A DNA stretch of 10,764 nt, taken from assembly GCA_900322025.1 (NCBI GenBank), contig ONYJ01000100.1, positions 1 to 10,764 of the forward strand. The letters are read 5' to 3'. A program made the position numbers and the translations under genes. Numbering within the stretch: the stretch's first letter is position 1; every line of letters starts with the position of its first letter. This stretch comes from an uncultured Bacteroidales bacterium. Lineage in GTDB: Bacteria; Bacteroidota; Bacteroidia; Bacteroidales; UBA932. The notes under the pieces are model-generated. The model saw only the letters and a list, made by a program, of their open reading frames with translations. It was not told where the DNA came from and did no database searches. Below, piece after piece: positions 1 to 6,542 of the stretch.

Positions 1-1335
1 GTGAGTTCTCTTGGGAGCAATCTTGTAGGTTCGCTCTACATATTAGACGAACCAAGCATTGGACTGCACCCCCGCGATACTCATCGTCTGATAGAAGTTA
101 TGCAAAAACTTCGCGATTTAGGCAATACCATAGTAGTAGTAGAACACGATAGGGATATAATACAAGCAGCAGACTATCTGATAGATATAGGGCCTCTTGC
201 AGGAGCTTTTGGGGGGCAGCTCGTATTTGCGGGCAATGCCTATGAGGGAAAGAATTTCCGAGGCTCTCTTACTCTCGATTATATAAACGGTAGGCGGAAG
301 GTAGATACCGGCCGCACCCCAAGAAAGTGGAGCAGAAAGATTACCATAGAAGGAGCAATGGAGCATAATCTCAAAGATATTACGGTAGATTTTCCGCTTA
401 ACGCATTTACCGTGGTATCTGGAGTTTCCGGCAGCGGAAAGTCTTCTCTGGTAGGTGATATTCTCTATCCTGCCTTATGCCGTCATTTTCAGATAGCAAG
501 CACTCAGATGGCTGGTGCCTACAGAAAGCTTTCGGGCGATTTGAATAAGTTGGCCGGCATAGAGTATGTAGATCAGAATCCAATGGGCAAGAATGCACGC
601 TCTAATCCGGTAACCTATCTGAAAATATATGACGATATCCGAAAACTTTTTTCCGACCAACCCTACGCTAAACTTAACGGCTATACCAATTCCTTCTTTT
701 CTTTTAACATAGACGGTGGCCGTTGTCCGGTGTGCCTTGGAGAAGGCTATATAACAGTGCCTATGCAGTTTATGGCAGATGTTAAGATGGTGTGCGAAGA
801 ATGTCATGGGCATCGTTTTAAGCAAGATATATTGGAAGTAAAGTATCATGGCAAGGATATAAATCAGGTTTTGGATATGAGTGTGGAAGAAGCGTTGGAG
901 TTCTTCTCGGCTCAGAAAGAGCTTGCTGCCAAGCGAGTTGTAACTGGGCTCTCCTTGCTTGAGCGTGTAGGCTTGGGGTATGTGAAGCTTGGGCAGAGCT
1001 GCAGTACTCTCAGTGGTGGTGAAAGTCAGAGAGTTATGCTGGCGCAGTTTCTGTCTAAAGATATGAATAATTCCCGCCTAGGTAAACTCTTTATTTTTGA
1101 CGAGCCTACTACCGGCCTGCACTTCAACGATGTGAGAAAGTTACTTGATGCCTTTAACGCACTTGTAGATGCCGGTAATACCATAGTAGTTGTAGAGCAT
1201 AACACTGATGTAATTAAGGCGGCAGACTGGATTATAGATCTTGGGCCCGATAGTGGCGACAAAGGTGGGGAGGTTGTCTTTAGCGGCACACCACAGGAAC
1301 TTGCAGCCGATGTGCGTTGGAGTTCGTACTTGTAG
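1..1335 (+). CDS. uvrA: UvrA, excinuclease ABC subunit A (C-terminal part, cut by window edge)
   Basis: ATPase that finds DNA lesions in nucleotide excision repair and loads UvrB. Only 444 residues lie here, against about 940 for the whole family, so the first ABC module's Walker A and the N-terminal half are off the window; the GTG at base 1 is an internal valine, not a start. Visible in order: the end of ABC module I with Walker B YILDEPSIG (13-21) and its H-loop EH (48-49); module II Walker A GVSGSGKSS (141-149); a zinc module with C242, C245, C265 and C268 (CxxC-19-CxxC); signature LSGGESQR (337-344); Walker B FIFDEPTTG (364-372); and H-loop EH (399-400). All key residues are intact, and the protein ends normally in a TAG. 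Paralogues of UvrA occur in Bacteroidota, so this could be a second copy, but the retained zinc module and ATPase motifs fit a working repair protein. It converges on uvrB, 8 bases away. Confidence 0.97.
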   Translation: MSSLGSNLVGSLYILDEPSIGLHPRDTHRLIEVMQKLRDLGNTIVVVEHDRDIIQAADYLIDIGPLAGAFGGQLVFAGNAYEGKNFRGSLTLDYINGRRKVDTGRTPRKWSRKITIEGAMEHNLKDITVDFPLNAFTVVSGVSGSGKSSLVGDILYPALCRHFQIASTQMAGAYRKLSGDLNKLAGIEYVDQNPMGKNARSNPVTYLKIYDDIRKLFSDQPYAKLNGYTNSFFSFNIDGGRCPVCLGEGYITVPMQFMADVKMVCEECHGHRFKQDILEVKYHGKDINQVLDMSVEEALEFFSAQKELAAKRVVTGLSLLERVGLGYVKLGQSCSTLSGGESQRVMLAQFLSKDMNNSRLGKLFIFDEPTTGLHFNDVRKLLDAFNALVDAGNTIVVVEHNTDVIKAADWIIDLGPDSGDKGGEVVFSGTPQELAADVRWSSYL

Positions 1336-1343
1336 TTCGAATA

Positions 1344-3371
1344 TCACGCTTTTTTAGCAGCTCGTTTTTCTAAAAGATTTTGCAGGGCATACATTTCGTC
1401 ACGGTATCTGGCGGCGGAAATAAAATCTAATTCCTTGGCAGCACTCTCCATTTTTATTCTGGTACTGCTGATGCTCTTTTGCAGTTCTTCTACGCTCATT
1501 GCCGATATTACAGGGTCATTTGCAGCAGATTCTGCATCGGGTATATCAAATTTAGAGGCAATTTCTGCCAGAGTGTTATCTCTGCCGAGTACATTTCTTT
1601 CCACTTTCTCTACTTGTGTAGGGGTGATGTTATGTGCAAGATTGTATGCTTGTTGTTTTTTGCGGCGGCGGTTGGTTTCGTCTATAGTTTCTCTCATGCT
1701 GCGGGTAATGGTATCGGCATACATTATAACACAGCCATTTAGGTTACGGGCAGCTCGTCCTGCTGTTTGTGTGAGTGCGGTGGTACTTCTTAGAAATCCC
1801 TCCTTGTCTGCATCCAATATGGCTACGAGAGAAACTTGTGGCAAATCCAAACCTTCTCTCAAGAGATTTACCCCTATAAGCACATCGAACAGCCCCCTCT
1901 GGAAATCTTCTATTATTCTGATTCTTTCCATAGTATCTACATCGGAGTGTATATAACTGCATCTTACTCCATTCTTTGCCAAGAATTTGTCTAAATCTTC
2001 CGCCATTCTCTTTGTGAGAGTGGTTACCAAAATTCTTTCGTCTTTTTCTGCCCTTACAGTTATTTCTTCCATCAGATCGTCTATCTGATTCTTTGTAGGG
2101 CGCACGATTATAGGTGGATCTAAGAGCCCGGTAGGACGCACTACTTGCTCTGCTATAAGACCTTGGCTTTCGCTGAGTTCAAATTCGGAAGGGGTGGCAC
2201 TTACATATACTGTTTGATTGGTCAGTTGCTGGAACTCTTCAAAGCGAAGAGGACGATTGTCTGCTGCCGCCGGTAATCTGAATCCATATTCTATCAGAGT
2301 TTGCTTTCTGGAACGGTCGCCTCCGCTCATGGCTCTTATCTGAGGTATAGTTACATGGCTTTCGTCTATGAAGGTGATGTAGTCTTCCGGAAAGTAATCG
2401 AGCAGGCAGAAGGGTCTTGTACCTGCGCTACGCCCGTCAAAATATCTGGAGTAATTCTCTATACCGGGGCAATAGCCGAGTTCCTTTATCATTTCGAGGT
2501 CGTACTCAACTCTTTGCTTCAAACGGCCGGCCTCGTTCCTTTTGCCGATTTCCATAAAGTATTCGTATCTGCTGTACAGATCGTCTTGGATTTGCTTTAC
2601 GGCCAGAGCCGCTCTTTCTTTTGTAGTGGAAAATATGTTGGCAGGGTATATGGAGATCTGGTTGCGGCTCTCCAAAGTAGCACCGCTTTTGGGATCAAAA
2701 ATTTCTATTTCTTCTATCTGATTTCCAAAGAATACAACTCTTGCTCCCTCTTCTCCGTATGCTAAATATATATCTACATTATCGCCGTTTACTCGGAATG
2801 TACCTCTCTTGAATTCTTCTTGGCTACGAGAGTACATACTATCTACCAATCTATATAGAAAGATATTGCGACTAATAGCATCTCCTTGATGTATGCTTAT
2901 TGTATTTGCATGAAAATCAGATGGATTACCTATGCCATACAGGCAGCTTACAGAAGAAATTACAACAACATCTCTTCTTCCGGATAGCAGAGCTGCTGAG
3001 GTTGCTATGCGTAGTTTGTCTATCTCGTCGTTTATGGAAAGGTCTTTTTCTATGTATGTATCAGTAGTAGGAATATAGGCTTCTGGTTGGTAATAGTCGT
3101 AGTAAGAAACAAAGTATTCTACTGCATTATTCGGAAAAAATGCCTTAAACTCTCCATACAGTTGTGCTGCCAGCGTTTTGTTGTGGCTGAGTATTAGGGC
3201 AGGCCGGTTTAGTCTAGCAATGGTATTGGCCATGGTAAAGGTTTTTCCGCTACCGGTAACTCCCAAAAGAGTTACGGCCTTTTCGCCGCACTGTATGGCT
3301 TGTACCACGGCCTCTATAGCTTCTGGCTGATCTCCTGTGGGCTGATATTTTGAATCTAACTTAAAGTCCAT
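1344..3371 (-). CDS. uvrB: UvrB, excinuclease ABC subunit B
   Basis: DNA-damage verification helicase of nucleotide excision repair; it receives DNA from UvrA and recruits UvrC for incision. The 675 residues match the family's usual length (about 670). Seen: Walker A GVTGSGKT (37-44); the beta-hairpin region rich in Tyr (FVSYYDYYQPEAYIP, 87-101) that probes the damaged strand; motif II DESH (336-339); motif V around LLREGLDLP (503-511); motif VI QTAGRAARN (535-543); and a C-terminal UVR motif (about 628-663, with ELDFISAARYRDE), which in the family contacts UvrA or UvrC. The ATG at 3371 sits just before the conserved MDFKLDSKYQPTGDQPEAI start, which fits UvrB N-termini. It lies 18 bases after the M28 gene on the same strand and is probably co-transcribed with it. 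No obvious Shine-Dalgarno sequence precedes the start. I see no LexA-type box, though I did not search for one exhaustively. Confidence 0.98.
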   Translation of the reverse strand: MDFKLDSKYQPTGDQPEAIEAVVQAIQCGEKAVTLLGVTGSGKTFTMANTIARLNRPALILSHNKTLAAQLYGEFKAFFPNNAVEYFVSYYDYYQPEAYIPTTDTYIEKDLSINDEIDKLRIATSAALLSGRRDVVVISSVSCLYGIGNPSDFHANTISIHQGDAISRNIFLYRLVDSMYSRSQEEFKRGTFRVNGDNVDIYLAYGEEGARVVFFGNQIEEIEIFDPKSGATLESRNQISIYPANIFSTTKERAALAVKQIQDDLYSRYEYFMEIGKRNEAGRLKQRVEYDLEMIKELGYCPGIENYSRYFDGRSAGTRPFCLLDYFPEDYITFIDESHVTIPQIRAMSGGDRSRKQTLIEYGFRLPAAADNRPLRFEEFQQLTNQTVYVSATPSEFELSESQGLIAEQVVRPTGLLDPPIIVRPTKNQIDDLMEEITVRAEKDERILVTTLTKRMAEDLDKFLAKNGVRCSYIHSDVDTMERIRIIEDFQRGLFDVLIGVNLLREGLDLPQVSLVAILDADKEGFLRSTTALTQTAGRAARNLNGCVIMYADTITRSMRETIDETNRRRKKQQAYNLAHNITPTQVEKVERNVLGRDNTLAEIASKFDIPDAESAANDPVISAMSVEELQKSISSTRIKMESAAKELDFISAARYRDEMYALQNLLEKRAAKKA

Positions 3372-3389
3372 ATTTACAGCACTAAACGC

Positions 3390-4394
3390 TTACTTTTTTA
3401 TGCCGGCCAATTCGCATATAACTCTAAAAATAAAACGGCATCTTTGAGTGAGTGCATTAAAATTTATTATAGAAATATCATCCGATGTCTTATTGGTGTA
3501 TTTATGTATGCCGCTGGTTATGGAAATGGCCGGAATACCGGCATTTCTGAACGGAACTTGATCTCCTATATTGTTCATAATATTGTAAATATGACTGTTG
3601 CCGTAGTAAGAAAAATCCAAAATAATGGGCTCTGCATCCGTGTTGTTGTTTTTGAATACGCTTAGAATTTCCGGCTTAACAGACTCTTTACCAAGTAGTA
3701 GTAGATAGTTGTTTGGTAGCAGGTGCTGTGTTTTGGCTTCTTCCGGTGGGGCGAGCGTGGTTCCTATCTGATCCAGATTTATCATCAGAGAAATATCTGT
3801 TGGTTCCACAATCTTATCGGCAAGAAATTTTTCACTGCCCTTGCTAGCTAATTCCTTGGCATCAAAGGCCACAAAGCATATATTGCACATAGGCCTTACT
3901 TCATGCTCTGCAAGTTTGGCAAAGGCTTTTCCAAGTTCCATAACAGCGGCCACACCGCTTGCGTTATTGTCTGCCCCACTGTATATATTACCTGCAAGTG
4001 TGCCTAAATGGTCGTAGTGCGCTCCAACTACAATGGTTTTGGGATTCACAACTGCAGGGTCTGCTGCAATATATCCCACTACATTTACTCCGAGGCACTT
4101 AATGTTATTATTCCAGAAATAAAATCCGTAAGAGTAGGCTTCCCCTATCATTTGTAAACCACTTTTATAGAAATCGGTGGCTATAAATCTTTTTGCTACA
4201 TCTATGGCCTCGCTTCCGCTCGCCCTGCCTTCACATTGTTCATCAACAAGCGCTTCTATGTATTGTCTGAGAGATTGCTTAGATATGCTTTTCTCGGCTT
4301 CGGATATGCCACCGGTGTTTTGGCCACAGATGGCTGTTGCAGACAAAATTATTGTCGTTAGCACAATTATTGCAAGTCTGAACTTTGTCTGCAT
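3390..4394 (-). CDS. Exported M28-family metallopeptidase homologue, probably catalytically degenerate
   Basis: 334 residues. An N-terminal signal peptide (basic start, hydrophobic 6-22, likely signal peptidase I cut after ATA at 19-21) predicts a periplasmic or secreted protein. The M28 aminopeptidase fold is recognisable from GAHYDHLG (124-131, zinc ligand H126 and D128), GADNNASG (140-147, bridging D142), NLDQIG (206-211, D208) and a final loop GIHKYTNKTSDD (295-306). Active M28 enzymes usually carry Glu-Glu (general base, then zinc ligand) after the central strand; here the aligned segment reads FDAKELASKGS (177-187), so the base position is K180 and only E181 remains. In the final loop the position usually filled by the YH-type zinc-ligand His aligns with N301. 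The reading frame is intact, so this is not a decayed gene; it may be a pseudo-enzyme with a binding or structural role. It reads toward uvrB 18 bases downstream and is divergent from the TPR gene. Confidence 0.85.
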   Translation of the reverse strand: MQTKFRLAIIVLTTIILSATAICGQNTGGISEAEKSISKQSLRQYIEALVDEQCEGRASGSEAIDVAKRFIATDFYKSGLQMIGEAYSYGFYFWNNNIKCLGVNVVGYIAADPAVVNPKTIVVGAHYDHLGTLAGNIYSGADNNASGVAAVMELGKAFAKLAEHEVRPMCNICFVAFDAKELASKGSEKFLADKIVEPTDISLMINLDQIGTTLAPPEEAKTQHLLPNNYLLLLGKESVKPEILSVFKNNNTDAEPIILDFSYYGNSHIYNIMNNIGDQVPFRNAGIPAISITSGIHKYTNKTSDDISIINFNALTQRCRFIFRVICELAGIKK

Positions 4395-4410
4395 TGTCGG
4401 TTTTTTAGTA

Positions 4411-4418
4411 TATATTTG
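4411..4418 (+). promoter_or_regulatory. Candidate -7 box (TATATTTG) for the TPR-S9-CD225 unit
   Basis: Perfect match to the Bacteroidetes -7 consensus TAnnTTTG, in the 28-base gap between the divergent M28 and TPR genes. The nearest upstream TTTG (4384-4387) is 23 bases away, a little long for the usual -33 spacing and inside the M28 coding sequence. Transcription would start near 4423-4425, on top of the ATG of the TPR gene. Confidence 0.4.
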
Positions 4419-4422
4419 TTAT

Positions 4423-6495
4423 ATGAATTCAAAAATAACCATTTTGTCGGAACATATTATCGGGATAAAGAAAAATAGTTTGAAAACGGCCCTGCTTGTT
4501 TGCAGCTTAATGGTTTTGTTTCCTCTAAAAGGCTTTGCACAATACGATATAGATCAGTTCTTTCTAAGGGGCAGGCAGCTTCTGATAGATGGCAAGTATT
4601 CTTCTGCAATAGATAATTTTAATACACTCACAAGAATAGATTCTACTCTCTACGATGCCTATTTTTTCAGAGGCATAGCCAAATACAACTTAGGCGATTT
4701 TATAGGAGCCGAGAAGGATTTTGATAAATCGCTTAATCTTAATCCCTTATATACGCCAGCTTATCACTATAGGGCCATTACTTTGAGCCGTACAGGAAAC
4801 TATGAGGCAGCTCTTAAAGATTTGGCTGAGGCGGTAGATCTCAGGCCGGGGTACATAGGCTTGTATTTCAGCCGCGGGGTTACATACTTTTTGAGCCAGC
4901 AATTTGATAAGGCAGTAGATGATTTCAATAAGTTTATAAAGACGGAGGATAGCGAGCCTGATGCCTATCTTAACAGAGGGGCGGCTTATATTTTCTTAGG
5001 CGATACACTCAAAGCCCTCTCAGACTACAATAAGGCTATATCTCTTAATGTTGGCGATCCGGAAGGCTATATAAGACGAAGCCGAATCTATTTTATGCAG
5101 AACCATGATTCTCTTGCAATAGCCGATTTAGACCGTGCCCTAAAGCTTGATACCGCCAATACCTTTGCATATTTCAACAGGGCTATCATACGCCATGAGC
5201 GGAAAGATATTTCCGGAGCCATGGAAGATTTGAACAAGGTGCTGGAATATGAACCGGGTAATGCGCTCACACTCTATAATAGAGCTCTTATACGCTCTCA
5301 AATAGGCGATTACGATAAGGCATTAGAAGATTATGATAGGGTTATAACGGTAAATCCGCAAAATGTATTGGCATATTTTAACAGAGCGGCTGTGTTTCTT
5401 CAGATGAACCGTTACAGAGATGCTATGGACGATTATTCGCATTGCATCAATCTCTATCCCGATTTTGCCAAGGCCTATATGAACAGGGCGTATGCTAAGG
5501 CGCAACTCGGACAATATAATTCCGCTCGCAGAGATGAAGAAATTGCAAGGGAGAAAGTACGGGAATACAGAACCAAAACTCGCGATTCATTATCGGCACA
5601 AATGTTTGCAGATACCGCCAAGAGATTCGACAAAATGGTGGCCTTGGATTCAGATTTTGCCAAGCGCGATTTTGCCAACAACGAACTACTACAGTACAAA
5701 GATGTGGATATTCACCTAAAGCCTTTATTCAAGTTCAATCTTGCTGAGAGCAAGCAGGAGAGAATGGCTATGGATGGCAGATATGAGTCTATTTATATGG
5801 AAGATTTTATAGACGATTTGCCGGTATCTTCCAGACTTATGGCAGTTCGCAACTCTTACGATGCTAATGAAATAACGCAGGAGCAGAGACATAAGAGAGA
5901 TTCTTTGAGCAAGACCATTGATGAGTTACAAAAGAGAGAAGAGGCGGCAGATGCGTTGCTGTATTTCTCACGAGCCCTGATAAACGACTCTCAAAACCGC
6001 TATAACGAAGCCCTTGGAGATTACGATAAGGCAGTGAACCTGCAGCCCGAAAATCCATTCTTGTATTTGAATCGGGGAGCCCTTCAGGCAGAAATGATAG
6101 ATTTTATATCTTCTATGGAGCAAAATGTGCAGGTACTGTCTCTCGATAATTCCAGAACTGCCCGTGCGAGGGTGAATGAGAACCGTTCTACCTACGATTA
6201 TACACCCGCCATTCATGATATGAAAAAGGCAACCACGCTCATGCCCAAATTTCCATATTCATACTACAACTTAGGCAACCTATATACGCTTTCATCCGAT
6301 TTGCCTGAGGCTATTTTGCAATATACCAAGGCTATACAGTTATATCCTGCGTTTTCTGAGGCTTACTATAACAGAGGACTTGTGCTCATATATCTAAAAG
6401 ATAGTGAGAAGGGATGTTTAGACATGAGTAAGGCAGGAGAGTTAGGAGTGCCGGAAGCATATAGCGTAATCAGCAAGTATTGTATAAAAAAATAA
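4423..6495 (+). CDS. Exported tetratricopeptide-repeat protein (about 14 TPRs)
   Basis: 690 residues from the ATG at 4423. TPRs are helix-turn-helix scaffolds for protein binding; the partner is unknown. About ten consecutive 34-residue repeats run from 44 to 380, each with the pattern A-Y-x-x-R-(G/A) near helix A and a short acidic/hydrophobic helix B ending in N-P or similar (for example LNLNP, ITVNP, INLYP). A charged, non-TPR linker follows (about 385-505), then four further repeats (508-676), interrupted by an irregular insert at about 576-610. The N-terminus ends in a signal peptide cut near GFA|Q (39/40), so the protein is probably periplasmic. The ATG start gives an unusually long n-region; a TTG at 4480 (residue 20) would give a compact 21-residue signal starting MKTALLVCSLM. 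In-frame codons upstream of 4423 run into the M28 gene and should not be used. It is followed 47 bases later by the S9 peptidase gene on the same strand. I recognise the type but no named family. Confidence 0.9.
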   Translation: MNSKITILSEHIIGIKKNSLKTALLVCSLMVLFPLKGFAQYDIDQFFLRGRQLLIDGKYSSAIDNFNTLTRIDSTLYDAYFFRGIAKYNLGDFIGAEKDFDKSLNLNPLYTPAYHYRAITLSRTGNYEAALKDLAEAVDLRPGYIGLYFSRGVTYFLSQQFDKAVDDFNKFIKTEDSEPDAYLNRGAAYIFLGDTLKALSDYNKAISLNVGDPEGYIRRSRIYFMQNHDSLAIADLDRALKLDTANTFAYFNRAIIRHERKDISGAMEDLNKVLEYEPGNALTLYNRALIRSQIGDYDKALEDYDRVITVNPQNVLAYFNRAAVFLQMNRYRDAMDDYSHCINLYPDFAKAYMNRAYAKAQLGQYNSARRDEEIAREKVREYRTKTRDSLSAQMFADTAKRFDKMVALDSDFAKRDFANNELLQYKDVDIHLKPLFKFNLAESKQERMAMDGRYESIYMEDFIDDLPVSSRLMAVRNSYDANEITQEQRHKRDSLSKTIDELQKREEAADALLYFSRALINDSQNRYNEALGDYDKAVNLQPENPFLYLNRGALQAEMIDFISSMEQNVQVLSLDNSRTARARVNENRSTYDYTPAIHDMKKATTLMPKFPYSYYNLGNLYTLSSDLPEAILQYTKAIQLYPAFSEAYYNRGLVLIYLKDSEKGCLDMSKAGELGVPEAYSVISKYCIKK
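4430..4437 (-). promoter_or_regulatory. Candidate -7 box (TATTTTTG on the minus strand) for the M28-uvrB unit
   Basis: The plus strand reads CAAAAATA, which is TAnnTTTG on the minus strand. Transcription leftward would begin near 4424 and give the M28 mRNA a leader of about 30 bases. I find no convincing -33 TTTG. The box lies inside the first codons of the TPR gene as annotated from 4423. Confidence 0.35.
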
Positions 6496-6542
6496 TAAAT
6501 TTCTATATAAATTGCCAAACCTTAATACCAATACCTTGTAAC

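Noticed and set aside
1..3. GTG at base 1 as a start codon for a short 444-residue UvrA-like protein
   Set aside because: The frame is open from the first base and the sequence begins in the middle of ABC module I, just before its Walker B, so the gene is simply cut by the window edge.
120..150. Near-identical stretches around AATACCATAGTAGT at about 124 and 1178 as a mobile or regulatory repeat
   Set aside because: Both encode the same GNTIVVVEH segment of the two homologous ABC modules of UvrA, so this is the protein's internal duplication.
3372..3389. Separate promoter for uvrB in the 18-base gap after the M28 gene
   Set aside because: No TAnnTTTG box or other recognisable signal is present; read-through from the M28 gene is simpler, although a promoter inside that gene is possible.
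4177..4422. In-frame N-terminal extension of the TPR gene over the M28 gene
   Set aside because: The added residues are antisense to a well-supported coding region, match nothing, and would bury the signal peptide inside the protein.
6480..6542. Extension of the S9 peptidase start upstream to 6480
   Set aside because: It overlaps the end of the TPR gene and would place about 21 residues before a textbook signal peptide that begins at 6543.
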